DNA of 57,824 bases from Australimonas brisbanensis (GTDB lineage Bacteria > Chloroflexota > Dehalococcoidia > Lucifugimonadales > Australimonadaceae): contig JAYQTA010000012.1 of NCBI GenBank assembly GCA_038147155.1, forward strand, positions 1-57,824. The letters are read 5' to 3'. Below are positions 33,977-42,370 of the stretch, piece by piece; the first letter of the stretch is position 1; each line of letters starts with the position of its first letter. The position numbers were made by a program, and so were the translations under genes. Below the pieces are notes generated by a model, which was given only the letters and a program-made list of their open reading frames with translations, was not told the origin of the DNA and made no database searches.

Positions 33977-35392
33977 CTAGTCCAACTCCGGCCGGGCCTC
34001 GTGCCAGGCGGTGTGCTGCTGGTAGGCGTGGCCCAGACCCATGACCACATGCTCCTGGAAGGGGCGTCCCACCACCTGGAGGGAGGTGGGCAGGCCGCCG
34101 GAGGTGAAGCCGGTGGGCACGGACATGGCCGGGACGCCCGCCAGGTTGAAGGAGGAGCGGTGCGCCCGCAGGCCGAAGAACTGCTTGATGACCGCCTCCT
34201 TGGAGGTGAAGCCGGTGCCCGTGGCGATGGGCGGGGCGGGGTCGGCCTGGGCGGGGGTCACCAGCACGTCGAAGCGCGCCAGCTCGTCCATCACCTGCCG
34301 GCGCACCAGGGTGCGGAAGCGGTTCAACTTCACATACAGCGCGCCGGAGACCAGGCTGGAGGCCAGCAGCCGCCTGCGCGTCGCGAAGTCGTAGTCGGCG
34401 GGGCGCTCGCGCAGCCAGCGCCGGTGCACCACCGCGGCCTCCACGTCGGCGAGCGTGTTGGCGATGAGCCCGCCTGAGGCGAACAGCGGCAGGTGGGCAT
34501 CGCCAACCTCGGCGCCCGCCTCGACCAGCACCTTCAGGGCGGCGTGGGTGTTGGCGGCGATCTCCGCGGACGCCATCCCGTCATCGATGCTCTCGCGCAC
34601 CAGCCCCACGCGCAGCCCCTTGAGGCCGGGCCGCTGGGCGAAGGGGGTCACGGGCACCCTGGCGGAGTAGGGGTCCGCCGGGTCGTGGCCCGCGATGGCC
34701 TCGAAGATGAGGGCCGTGTCGGCCACGGTCTTGGTCATGGGGCCGATGGTGTCCATGAACCAGGCCATGGGGAAGGCCCCCGCCCGTGAGACGCGCCCCC
34801 AGGTGGGCCGCAGCCCAACGATGCCGCACCAGGCGGCCGGGCCGCGTATCGAACCCGCCGTATCGCCGCCCAGGGTGGCGGCGGCCAGGCTCGCAGCAAC
34901 GGCCACGCCGGAGCCCGACGAACTCTGGCCCGCCTGGCGCGTCTCGTCCCACGGGTTGTGGGGGACGCCGAAGGTGTGGGTGATGTTGCCGCCCAGGGCG
35001 TACTCCGACAGGTTCAGCTTGCCCAGGAACACGGCCCCGGCCGCTCGCAGGCGCGCCACCACCGTGGCGTCGCGCTCGGCGACGTAGTCCACGATGTTCC
35101 CGCCCAGCGTGGTGCGCATGCCCGCCACGTCCATCTGGTCCTTGATGGCGATGGGCAGCCCATGCAGCGGGCTCAGGGAGCGCCCGGAGGCGATGGCCGT
35201 CTCGGCCTCCCGCGCGGCCGCGAGGGCCTGCTCGGCCTCCAGGGAGATGTAGGCGTTGAGGCGGCTGAGGCGCTCGGCGCGGGCGATGAAGGCCTCGGCC
35301 AGCTCCACCGGGGAGACCTGCTGCGCCTGCATCAGCCGGGAGAGCTCGGTGGCGGGGCGCAGGGTGAGGGCGGCGACGTCGGAGGTACTCAC
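33977..35392 (-). CDS. Amidase signature family enzyme, copy 1
   Basis: This 471-residue amidase has the Ser-cisSer-Lys triad: Lys in LPIAIKDQMDVAG, the Gly/Ser-rich GQSSSGSGVAVAAS and the nucleophile Ser in GGDTAGSIRGPAAWCG. The enzyme starts with GTG that overlaps the stop of a small GatC-like gene (GTGA), so they are translated together. The family cleaves amides, including GatA of Glu-tRNA(Gln) amidotransferase, but the Gln-transfer partner GatB is absent and the motifs are those of general amidases. An AtzE-like enzyme with a small AtzG-like helper is the best comparison. Substrate unknown. Confidence 0.9.
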   Translation of the reverse strand: MSTSDVAALTLRPATELSRLMQAQQVSPVELAEAFIARAERLSRLNAYISLEAEQALAAAREAETAIASGRSLSPLHGLPIAIKDQMDVAGMRTTLGGNIVDYVAERDATVVARLRAAGAVFLGKLNLSEYALGGNITHTFGVPHNPWDETRQAGQSSSGSGVAVAASLAAATLGGDTAGSIRGPAAWCGIVGLRPTWGRVSRAGAFPMAWFMDTIGPMTKTVADTALIFEAIAGHDPADPYSARVPVTPFAQRPGLKGLRVGLVRESIDDGMASAEIAANTHAALKVLVEAGAEVGDAHLPLFASGGLIANTLADVEAAVVHRRWLRERPADYDFATRRRLLASSLVSGALYVKLNRFRTLVRRQVMDELARFDVLVTPAQADPAPPIATGTGFTSKEAVIKQFFGLRAHRSSFNLAGVPAMSVPTGFTSGGLPTSLQVVGRPFQEHVVMGLGHAYQQHTAWHEARPELD

Positions 35393-35610
35393 GCGCTCAC
35401 CCCCGGCTCAGGCTCGGTGCCCAGGAAGAACACGGAGAGCGGGTCTATCGCCTCGATGTCGGGGTGCTCCAGTGCCAGCGCCGCCTCGTTGATGGCGTTG
35501 ACGCGGTGGGTCACCTCGGCCAGGTCGTCATCGTCCTGGGGCGCCAGGCCCAGCGCTGCCAGGGCGGCGCGCACCTGCTCCGGGGTCATGTCCTGGTTCG
35601 GTGGAGCCAA
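35389..35610 (-). CDS. Small GatC/AtzG-like protein paired with an amidase
   Basis: This 73-residue acidic helical protein (core MTPEQVRAALAALGLAP followed by DLAEVTHRVNAINEAALALEH) has the look of GatC and of AtzG, short subunits that wrap around an amidase. The TTG start at 35610 is preferred because AGGAGGT lies 6 nt upstream; an ATG seven codons later is the alternative. Its stop overlaps the amidase start by 4 nt. A similar small gene is coupled to a second amidase at 39188, which supports a helper role. Confidence 0.7.
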   Translation of the reverse strand: MAPPNQDMTPEQVRAALAALGLAPQDDDDLAEVTHRVNAINEAALALEHPDIEAIDPLSVFFLGTEPEPGVSA

Positions 35611-35668
35611 GGGGGGACCTCCTGCCTGCGAGGGTGGGCGCCCTAGCGCGGGGCCGGGCGCACGCATC

Positions 35669-36967
35669 CTACCCCAGGGGGCGTCCAGAGAGCGACCAGG
35701 GAGAGGTGCGGGTGATGCGCACGTCCACCAGCGCACCCAGCAGGCCGGGGTCCTCCGACTCGAAGAACACCAGCTTGTCGGTGCGGGTGCGCCCGCGCCA
35801 GCGCCCACGGGTGTGCCCGTCCACCAGCACCTCCTGCGTGGTGCCGAAGTAGGCGTTGTTGATCTCGGTGAGGACCGCCTTCTGCGTCTCCTCAACCGCG
35901 CGCATGCGCCGCGCCTTCTCCTCCGGGGGCACGTCGTCGCCCAGGTTGCGCTGCGCGTAGGTGTTGGGCCGGGTGGAGTAGGCCGCGGCGTGGGCCTTGT
36001 CGAAGCGCACCTCGCGCAGCATCGCGAGGGTGTCCTCGAACTGCTCCGCGCTCTCGCCGGGGAAGCCCACGATCAGGTCCGTGACGATGGCCACCCCCGG
36101 GATGCGCTCGCGGATGCGGCCCACCAGTTCGCGGTAGAACGCGCCGGTGTAGCCGCGGCGCATGCGCTCCAAGACTGCGTCGTTGCCCGCCTGGAAGGGC
36201 AGGTTGATGTACTCGACGGCGCGGGGCAGGCGGGCGACGGCATCGATGATGCGCTCGCTCATGTCGTTGGGGTGTGAGGTGAGGAAGCGCACCCGCGCCA
36301 GTTCCGGCACACCGTCATGCACCGCCGTCAGCAGGTCGGCCAGGTCCGGGCCGCGCTCCGCACCCGGCGCGGGGGGCAGGTCGTGGCCGTAGGAGTCCAC
36401 GTTCTGCCCCAGCAGCGTCACCTCGCGCACCCCACGCGCGGCCAGCATCCGGCACTCCTCAACCACCTCCTCCAGGGGTCGCGATGCCTCGCGCCCGCGC
36501 CGGAAGGGGATGATGCAGAAGGTGCAGAACTTGTCGCACCCGTGGATGATGGGCACGTTGGCCGACACCTCCGGGCGCGTCGGCACCAGCGGGCCCACAC
36601 ACCCGTCGGGGTCGATGCCCAGGTGCTCGCCCACCCGGCGCAGCAGCGGGTCGAACTGCTGCGGCTGCATGAACACGTCGATGTAGGGGAAGCGCCTCGC
36701 CAGGTCGGCCGATTGGGGGCCCACCATGCAGCCCATCAGCGCCAGCGTCCTGTCCGGGTGCTGCTCGCGCCACGGCTTTAGGTGGGTGATCATGCCGGTC
36801 ACCTTGTCCTCGGCGCCCTGGCGCACCACGCACGAGTTGAGCACCACCACGTCGGCGGCCTTGGGGTCGTCGGTCCACTCCAGGCCGAGCTGCTCCAACC
36901 CCGAGCCCATCCGCTCGGAGTCGGCCTTGTTCATCTGGCAGCCCACGGTCCAGACGTGGTAGCGCAC
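35669..36967 (-). CDS. miaB: tRNA-2-methylthio-N6-dimethylallyladenosine synthase
   Basis: This 432-residue radical-SAM methylthiotransferase adds a methylthio group to isopentenyl-adenosine 37 of tRNAs that read U-starting codons. The N-terminal domain holds Cys10, Cys46 and Cys80 for one [4Fe-4S] cluster, the radical-SAM motif is Cys144-x3-Cys148-x2-Cys151, and a C-terminal TRAM domain begins near EVLVDGHTRGRWRGRT. GTG 36967 is chosen because AAGGGG precedes it and because a longer frame would run into tRNA-Ser. Family signature YINLPFQAGND varies slightly from the usual HLPVQSG. It is downstream of tRNA-Ser on the same strand. Confidence 0.93.
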   Translation of the reverse strand: MRYHVWTVGCQMNKADSERMGSGLEQLGLEWTDDPKAADVVVLNSCVVRQGAEDKVTGMITHLKPWREQHPDRTLALMGCMVGPQSADLARRFPYIDVFMQPQQFDPLLRRVGEHLGIDPDGCVGPLVPTRPEVSANVPIIHGCDKFCTFCIIPFRRGREASRPLEEVVEECRMLAARGVREVTLLGQNVDSYGHDLPPAPGAERGPDLADLLTAVHDGVPELARVRFLTSHPNDMSERIIDAVARLPRAVEYINLPFQAGNDAVLERMRRGYTGAFYRELVGRIRERIPGVAIVTDLIVGFPGESAEQFEDTLAMLREVRFDKAHAAAYSTRPNTYAQRNLGDDVPPEEKARRMRAVEETQKAVLTEINNAYFGTTQEVLVDGHTRGRWRGRTRTDKLVFFESEDPGLLGALVDVRITRTSPWSLSGRPLG

Positions 36968-37021
36968 GCGCACCCCTTCAAACACGAACCCCGCAGCCGG
37001 GGGCCACGGGGGGAGGCGGTC

Positions 37022-37114
37022 TGGCGGAGGGAGCGGGATTCGAACCCGCGATGGAGCTTTAGACCCCAAACCCGCTTAGCAGGCGGGCGCACTAGACCAC
37101 TATGCGATCCCTCC
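37022..37114 (-). tRNA. tRNA-Ser (anticodon GCT)
   Basis: This 93-nt class II tRNA on the minus strand has acceptor GGAGGGA/TCCCTCC, anticodon stem CCCGC/GCGGG with loop CTGCTAA (GCT), a long variable arm, TTCGAAT and an encoded CCA. It lies 54 nt upstream of miaB on the same strand. Confidence 0.96.
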
Positions 37115-37192
37115 TCCCAGAGCGTCCACCATACCAAACAGCCCCACCCCCTGCACAGGCGCGCGCGGGGTCAGCGCGCGCTGCAGGCGCGC

Positions 37193-37198
37193 TAGAAT
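37193..37198 (+). promoter_or_regulatory. -10 box (TAGAAT) of nadC
   Basis: TAGAAT lies 43 nt before the chosen ATG of nadC. It excludes a GTG/ATG start that overlaps the box itself. Confidence 0.45.
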
Positions 37199-37241
37199 GG
37201 TCTCGGCCCGCGCGGGCGTCATCACGGACGGAGGAGCGGAC

Positions 37242-38099
37242 ATGCTGGAGCACTGGCACGGGACACAGCGGCTGATCGAGATGGCGCTGGCGGAGGACGA
37301 GATCACCTCCGACCACACCTCGGAACTGCTGCCGCCGGACTTGGCGTCCGAGGCGCTGATGATGCCCAAGTCCTCCGGCGTGCTGGCCGGGGTGGACGTG
37401 GCGCTGGCGGTGTTCCGCGCGGTGGACCCCTCCCTGGAGACGGTGCGGCTGGTGGACGACGGCACCCGCGTGGAGAGGGGCACCTACGTCGCCGCGATAC
37501 GCGGGCCCATGCACTCGATCTTGCGGGCGGAGCGCACGGCGCTGAACTTCGTGCAGCGCATGAGTGGCATCGCCACGGCCGCACGCGCGCTGGTGGACGC
37601 CATCGCCGACACACCCGCCGTCATCCTGGACACACGCAAGACGCTTCCCGGCTGGCGCCTGCTGGACAAGTACGCGGTGCGCATGGGCGGCGGGCGCAAC
37701 CACCGCATGAGCACGGCGGACGGCATCCTCATCAAGGACAACCACGTGGCCGCCGCCGCCACCCATGGCGAGTCGCTGGCGGCACTGGTGCGCCGGGCGC
37801 GGCGCGACGCCCCCCACACCATCCGCGTGGAGGTGGAGTGCGACACGCTGGAGCAGGTGGCCGAGGCGCTGGAAGCGGGAGCCGAACTCATCCTCTTCGA
37901 CAACATGACCCCGGCCCAGATGGCCGAGGGCGTGGCCATGTGCCGGGGGAAGGCGCTCACCGAGGCCTCGGGCGGCATCACGCTGGACACGGTGCGGGAG
38001 ATCGCCGCCGCGGGGGTGGACCTTATCTCCTCAGGCGCGCTCACCCACTCGGTGAGGTCCTTGGACATCAGCCTCGAGGTGAAGGTGCAGGCCCCCTAG
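37242..38099 (+). CDS. nadC: Quinolinate phosphoribosyltransferase (nicotinate-nucleotide pyrophosphorylase)
   Basis: This 285-residue enzyme makes nicotinate mononucleotide from quinolinate and PRPP, the step shared by both de novo NAD pathways. Clear signatures are ALAEDEITSDHTS at the N-terminus, LRAERTALNFVQRMSGIATA, DTRKTLPGWRLLDKYAVRMGGGRNHR (substrate-binding Arg, His and Lys residues) and EASGGITLDTVREIAAAGVDLISSG. The ATG at 37242 follows GGAGGAG and gives the family length; a longer in-frame start would overlap the promoter. Confidence 0.96.
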   Translation: MLEHWHGTQRLIEMALAEDEITSDHTSELLPPDLASEALMMPKSSGVLAGVDVALAVFRAVDPSLETVRLVDDGTRVERGTYVAAIRGPMHSILRAERTALNFVQRMSGIATAARALVDAIADTPAVILDTRKTLPGWRLLDKYAVRMGGGRNHRMSTADGILIKDNHVAAAATHGESLAALVRRARRDAPHTIRVEVECDTLEQVAEALEAGAELILFDNMTPAQMAEGVAMCRGKALTEASGGITLDTVREIAAAGVDLISSGALTHSVRSLDISLEVKVQAP

Positions 38100-38136
38100 C
38101 GGGCAGGAGGCGGCCATAAGCGATGCGCAGGTACTG

Positions 38137-38334
38137 TTGGCGCTTACGCCCCTGATCTTCGCCAGCCTGGGGCTGCTGTTCCTGGCGCTGCTCGACCTGA
38201 TCACGCGGCCCGTCGAGGAGGTCACCGGGGGCAACAAAGCCCCGTGGCTCCTGGTCATCCTGCTCGCCAGCACCCTCGGCTCGGTGGCCTACCTGCTGTT
38301 CGGGCGCCGCGGCCAGGGCCCGCGCACCCCATGA
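38137..38334 (+). CDS. PLDc_N-type small membrane protein
   Basis: This protein has two membrane helices separated by LLDLITRPVEEVTGGNKAPWLLV, ending in YLLFGRRGQG. It matches the phospholipase D N-terminal (PLDc_N) domain that occurs alone in front of ABC exporter genes. A TTG start at 38137 gives 65 residues. A well-spaced AGGAGG at 38105-38110 points instead to ATA 38116, seven codons earlier and in frame, a very rare start codon. The stop overlaps the next gene by ATGA. Confidence 0.65.
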   Translation: MALTPLIFASLGLLFLALLDLITRPVEEVTGGNKAPWLLVILLASTLGSVAYLLFGRRGQGPRTP

Positions 38335-39135
38335 CCACACCGGCCATCACGGTGGAGGGGCTCACTCGCCGGTTCGGCGCGGTGACGGCGGTGGACCGGC
38401 TCTCCTTCACCGTGCCCGTTGGTTCCGTCACCGGGTTCCTGGGCCCCAACGGGGCGGGCAAGACCACCACCCTCAACGTGCTGGCGGGCCTGGGCGTCGC
38501 CGACGCGGGCACAGGCCGCGTGCTGGGCGTCCCTGTGGGGCGCGATGCCCTGGAGGCGAAGCGGCTGGTGGGCTACCTGCCGGAGGAGCCGCTCTTCCCC
38601 GGCTGGATGAGCGCCCGTGATGCCGTCACCTTCGCCGCGCGACTGACGGGTATGCCCGCGTCCATCGCGCGTTCCCGCGCCGATGACGTGCTGGAGCGGG
38701 TGGGGCTGGCCGAGGCCGCGCACCGGCGTGTCTCCGGCTTCTCTCGCGGCATGCGCCAGCGCCTGGGCCTACGCCCTCGCCTTCTTCCCCCAGCCGGAGC
38801 TGTTCACCGTGAGCGCGGGCGGCGTGCTGGGGATGCTGGCCGCCGAATCGCTCTTCATCGCCCTGGTGGCCGTGGTGACGGTCTCCTCGTCGGCGCTTGT
38901 CCGCAGCCAACTGGTGGCCGCGCTCCAGGCGTTCGTCACGCTGGTGGGCCTCTCAACGGCGGCGGCGGTGCCGCTGGTGGGCGACTACCTGCCGGGCGCC
39001 GTGACCACCTGGGGCGTCACCGTCATGCGCGGGCTGCCCGCCGAACCGCGCTGGGGAGCGGTGGCCGTGACCCTGGCGGTGATGGCCGTCAGCATCTGGT
39101 GGGGGTGGCGGCGCCTGCGCAACTCGGACGTATAG
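38331..39135 (+). pseudogene. ABC exporter: ATPase and permease fused out of frame by a deletion
   Basis: From ATG 38331 the frame encodes an ABC-2-type ATPase: TGFLGPNGAGKTTTLNVL (Walker A), the Q-loop region GYLPEEPLFPGWMSARD and the signature FSRGMRQRLGL. Immediately after the signature, near 38765, the family sequence stops. In another frame the sequence continues as the last four membrane segments of an ABC-2 permease (ALAFFPQPELFTVSAGG to WWGWRRLRNSDV, ending 39135). The ATPase C-terminus with Walker B and the permease N-terminus are gone. The junction lies in GCCTGGGCCT, a sequence that suits both partners, so a microhomology deletion is likely. Assembly error is the alternative. Confidence 0.75.
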
Positions 39136-39154
39136 GAGAGCGCGGCGCCCGGCG

Positions 39155-39160
39155 TATACT
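39155..39160 (+). promoter_or_regulatory. -10 box (TATACT) of the second GatC-like/amidase operon
   Basis: TATACT lies 27 nt before the ATG of the small gene at 39188, with CAGGAGA as ribosome binding site between them. Confidence 0.45.
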
Positions 39161-39187
39161 CGGCCCACTTCCCCTCAGGAGACGCGC

Positions 39188-39376
39188 ATGCCCGAACTGG
39201 ACAAGGACGCCTTCGCCGCATGGGCCGGAGCCCTGGGCATCCGCGCCGACCGTGAGCACCTGGAGGTGCTGCGCCGCGAGGTGTCGGCCACCCTGGCGCG
39301 CCTGGAGCCCCTGGACGACATCACCGTGGACGACGTGCCGCTGGAGGACGCGCTGGACACCGGGGAGGGGGCGTGA
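39188..39376 (+). CDS. Small GatC/AtzG-like protein paired with the second amidase
   Basis: This 62-residue acidic protein has the pattern KDAFAAWAGALGIRADREHLEVLRREVSATLARLEPLDD followed by VPLEDA. It is similar in size and layout to GatC and AtzG subunits. Its stop overlaps the GTG start of the amidase (GTGA), the same coupling as at 35389-35392. Its likely job is to bind and stabilise the amidase; no catalytic residues are expected. Confidence 0.7.
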   Translation: MPELDKDAFAAWAGALGIRADREHLEVLRREVSATLARLEPLDDITVDDVPLEDALDTGEGA

Positions 39377-40791
39377 TGGCAACGCCAAACGAGCTCACCC
39401 AGGAGACGGTGGCGGGCCTGGCGGCACGGCTGCGCGCTCGCGAGGTGTCGGCGGTTGAGGTGACGCAGGCGTTCCTCGCCCGTGCCGAAGCGCTGGAACC
39501 CGATGCCCACATCTTCATCACTCGCACGCCGGAGCTGGCACTGGAGGCGGCGCGCGCCGCCGACGCGCGCATCGGCTCAGGGAAGGCGCGCGGGGCCCTG
39601 GACGGGGTGCCCTTCGGCATCAAGGACATCATGTGGCTGGCAGGGGTGCGCTGCACCTCCGGTTCCGAGATAGAAGCGGGGTTCGTTCCCGACCGGCATG
39701 CGGGGGCCGTGGCCCGCTTCCTGGACGCGGGCGCGGTGCCCGTGGGCAAGACCAACACCGTGGAGTTCGCCTTCGACCCCACCGGGCGCAACGCCCATTA
39801 CGGCATGGCGCGCAACCCATGGGGCCCCGGCCACCTGCCGGGCGGCTCCTCCTCCGGCACCGGGGCGGGCGTGGCCTCTGGGGCCATGCCCATCGGTTTC
39901 GGCACGGACACGGGCGGATCCATCCGCATCCCCTCGGCGCTGTGCGGGCTCACGGGCCTCAAGCCCACCTTCGGGCTGGTCTCCCGCGCGGGCGTGACGC
40001 CCCTCTCGCATTCCCTGGACACCATCGGGCCCCTGGCCCGTTCCGCCGAGGACGCGGCCATCGCCATGGACGTGCTGGCAGGGCATGACCCAGCTGACCC
40101 GGCCTCGCGTCCGGGCCCTGCTCAGGACTTCCTGGGCGCGCTGACGGGCGGGGTGCGGGGGCTGCGCATCGGCGTGCCCCGCGAGTACGTGTGGGAGGTG
40201 ATGGACCCGCAGGTGGCCGCCGCCTTCCAGACGGCCATGGAGGTGTTCCGCGAACTGGGGGCCGAGGTGGTGGAGGTGTCCATCCCGCAGCTGGCCTGGA
40301 CGGGCCCGCTGGCCGTCGCCATCACCACCGCAGAGGCCGCCATGGTGCACGGGCCCAACGTGCGCGCCCAGGGCGAGCGGTTCGACCAGGCGGTGCGCCG
40401 GCGGGTGGAGAGCGGCATGTTCATCTCCGCCGAGCGCTACGCCCACGCCCAGCGCGCGCGTGTGGCCTACACCCGCGCCGTCACGGCTGCCTTCGCGGGG
40501 GTGGACCTGCTGGCCACGCCCACGGTGCCCGTGCCCTCACCGGAGCAGGGTTCCGACACCATGACGGTGGATGGGACCGCGGTGCCGGTGCGTGAGGCGC
40601 TGCTGCGCCTCACCCGCATCTTCAACATCTCACGGCTCCCGGCCCTGGCGCTGCCCGCGGGCTTCGCCGAGAACGGGCTGCCCCTCTCGGTGCAGCTGGC
40701 GAGCCCGGCCTACGCCGACGCCCAGGTGCTGCGCGCGGGCCACGCCTTCCAACAGGCCACCGACTGGCACGCGCGCCGCGCTCCGGAATAG
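39373..40791 (+). CDS. Amidase signature family enzyme, copy 2
   Basis: This 472-residue amidase has Lys in VPFGIKDIMWLAG, GGSSSGTGAGVASG and nucleophile Ser in GTDTGGSIRIPSALCG, the complete Ser-cisSer-Lys triad. It starts at GTG 39373, coupled to the small GatC-like gene; ATG 39376 is an equally good start. A class II aldolase-like gene follows 24 nt later, so the three form one operon. The presence of the small partner and lack of GatB favour a catabolic amidase of the AtzE type over tRNA amidation. Substrate unknown. Confidence 0.9.
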   Translation: MMATPNELTQETVAGLAARLRAREVSAVEVTQAFLARAEALEPDAHIFITRTPELALEAARAADARIGSGKARGALDGVPFGIKDIMWLAGVRCTSGSEIEAGFVPDRHAGAVARFLDAGAVPVGKTNTVEFAFDPTGRNAHYGMARNPWGPGHLPGGSSSGTGAGVASGAMPIGFGTDTGGSIRIPSALCGLTGLKPTFGLVSRAGVTPLSHSLDTIGPLARSAEDAAIAMDVLAGHDPADPASRPGPAQDFLGALTGGVRGLRIGVPREYVWEVMDPQVAAAFQTAMEVFRELGAEVVEVSIPQLAWTGPLAVAITTAEAAMVHGPNVRAQGERFDQAVRRRVESGMFISAERYAHAQRARVAYTRAVTAAFAGVDLLATPTVPVPSPEQGSDTMTVDGTAVPVREALLRLTRIFNISRLPALALPAGFAENGLPLSVQLASPAYADAQVLRAGHAFQQATDWHARRAPE

Positions 40792-40815
40792 ACCCCGCAG
40801 GAACAGGAGGCCCGC

Positions 40816-41571
40816 ATGGCTGAACTGGACGATGTGAAGCGCGAGGTGGCCCTGGCCAGTCGCATCCTGGCGGCCATGGGCCTGGCCGATGGGGCCTCGG
40901 CGGCGCTGGGGCACGCCAGCCTGCGCGTGCCCTCCGCCCTCGACACCTTCGTCATCAAGGCGCTGGGGCCCGCGCTGGCCGAGACGGGGGTGGATGATCT
41001 GGTGGTGGTGAACACCGACGGCTTCAAGGTGGGCGGCCCCAAGCACCTGAACCTGCCCAACGAGGTGAAGATGCACTCGTGCATCCTGCGCGAGCACCCC
41101 GAGGTGCAGGCGGTGGTGCACGTGCACCCGGCCCATACGGTGCTGCTCAGCGTGCAGGGGGTGCCCCTGCGTCCCATGCGCGTGGAAGGGCTGCAGCTCT
41201 TCCGCACCCCCATGCCCCTCTTCCCCAGCCCTCGGCTCATCATCCGTGAGGAGGACGGTGCTGAGGTCGCCGCGCTGCTGGGGGAGGCCAAGGTGCTGCT
41301 GCTGCAGGGCCACGGCGCGGCCACCGTGGGCGGCGGGCTGGAGGAGGCCGTGGTCAACATGCAGGCGCTGGAGGAGCAGGCGCGCATGAACTGGCTGGCG
41401 CTGGCCGCCATGGGGCGCGAGTACGCGTCCATACCCCCGGAGAAGGTGCGCGAGTTCGTGGAGAACCTGCGTCGCACGGGCGAGCAGGCGCACCTGAAGC
41501 CCGAGCAGCCCGGCCCGGCATACTCGCCCGGCGGGGTCTGGCGTCACTATGCGGGGCTGGCGGGGGGCTGA
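40816..41571 (+). CDS. Class II aldolase/adducin family protein, copy 1
   Basis: This 251-residue protein has the zinc and catalytic elements of the L-fuculose-phosphate aldolase family: GHASLRV, the Glu of NEVKMHSCILREHPEVQAVVHVHPAH with two His ligands, and LLQGHGAATVGGGLEEAV with the third. The family includes sugar-phosphate aldolases and also decarboxylases of hydroxylated aromatic acids such as 3,4-dihydroxyphthalate. Placed behind an amidase and opposite a molybdenum hydroxylase operon, a role in breaking down a small organic acid or aromatic product is more likely than sugar metabolism, but this is inference. Confidence 0.88.
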   Translation: MAELDDVKREVALASRILAAMGLADGASAALGHASLRVPSALDTFVIKALGPALAETGVDDLVVVNTDGFKVGGPKHLNLPNEVKMHSCILREHPEVQAVVHVHPAHTVLLSVQGVPLRPMRVEGLQLFRTPMPLFPSPRLIIREEDGAEVAALLGEAKVLLLQGHGAATVGGGLEEAVVNMQALEEQARMNWLALAAMGREYASIPPEKVREFVENLRRTGEQAHLKPEQPGPAYSPGGVWRHYAGLAGG

Positions 41572-41581
41572 GCCCCCCGCC

Positions 41582-42340
41582 CTAGTCCCTGTCCTTCGCG
41601 CCCTTGGCCAGCGAGGGCACCAGGGAGCGGAAATACTCGTAGGCGTGCGGGGCGCGCCGGTTCCAGTCCTTCCCGAACTCCTCCACGTAGGCGGGGTCCA
41701 GCGCCTCCGGATCGCCCACGATGGACGCGATCACCTGCATCAGCGCCGTGCGCTCCAGGTAGATGGTGTTGGAGACGGCGTGATCCACGCTCTCGCCCAC
41801 CACCACCACGCCGTGCCCCTTGAGCAGCGCGGCCGTCCGCTCACCCAGGCACTCGGCCACGGCGTTGCCGTCGGCCAGGGTGGTGATGAGGTTGGCGCGA
41901 GGGAAGATGGGCGTCTCGGGCGCGAAGGGGAGGCCCTGGTTGTACCAGGCCTTGATGGGCTGGCCGCCCACGCCCACCGCCGTTGCCACCAGCTGGTGGG
42001 TGTGCACCACCGAGTTCACGTCGGGACGCGCCTGCATGATGGCCACGTGGAGCATGGTCTCGCGGGGCGGCACGGGCGCGTTGATGACGCGCCCCTTTTG
42101 CTGGTCGGGTGACCACTGGGACTTGTCCGCCGCCATGTAGGCGTCCATGTCCACCACCAGGATATCGCGCGGGCGTATCTGGTTGTGGGCGCGCAGCACC
42201 GGCTTGATGACCAGGGAGTTGGTGCCGGGGATGCGGGCCGATACGTGCCCGTGATAGTCCACCAGCCCCTGGTGATCGAGGATGCGGGAGGAGTCCGCCA
42301 CCTGCTGCTTCAGCCGCCGTACCTCTGCCGGGCTCGCCAT
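41582..42340 (-). CDS. Class II aldolase/adducin family protein, copy 2
   Basis: This 252-residue relative of the convergent neighbour has YHGHVSARI, the motif RETMLHVAIMQARPDVNSVVHTHQ and LLKGHGVVVVGESVDHAV, so the metal site is intact. It starts at ATG after AGGAGGTG. It is the last gene of the minus-strand molybdenum hydroxylase operon (31 nt after the small subunit), which suggests that it acts on the hydroxylated product. As with copy 1, aldolase or decarboxylase activity cannot be chosen from sequence. Confidence 0.88.
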   Translation of the reverse strand: MASPAEVRRLKQQVADSSRILDHQGLVDYHGHVSARIPGTNSLVIKPVLRAHNQIRPRDILVVDMDAYMAADKSQWSPDQQKGRVINAPVPPRETMLHVAIMQARPDVNSVVHTHQLVATAVGVGGQPIKAWYNQGLPFAPETPIFPRANLITTLADGNAVAECLGERTAALLKGHGVVVVGESVDHAVSNTIYLERTALMQVIASIVGDPEALDPAYVEEFGKDWNRRAPHAYEYFRSLVPSLAKGAKDRD

Positions 42341-42370
42341 GACGCACCTCCTGCTTATCGTGTGAAAGAC

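Noticed and set aside
33977..35392. GatA of the Glu-tRNA(Gln) amidotransferase
   Set aside because: GatB is not present, the Ser-rich motif differs from GatA, and a second similar pair exists; a general amidase is the safer call.
38331..39458. A long fusion protein formed by the ABC ATPase frame running on to 39458
   Set aside because: Beyond 38770 that frame has no homology and runs through the permease, a promoter and the GatC-like gene in the wrong frame.
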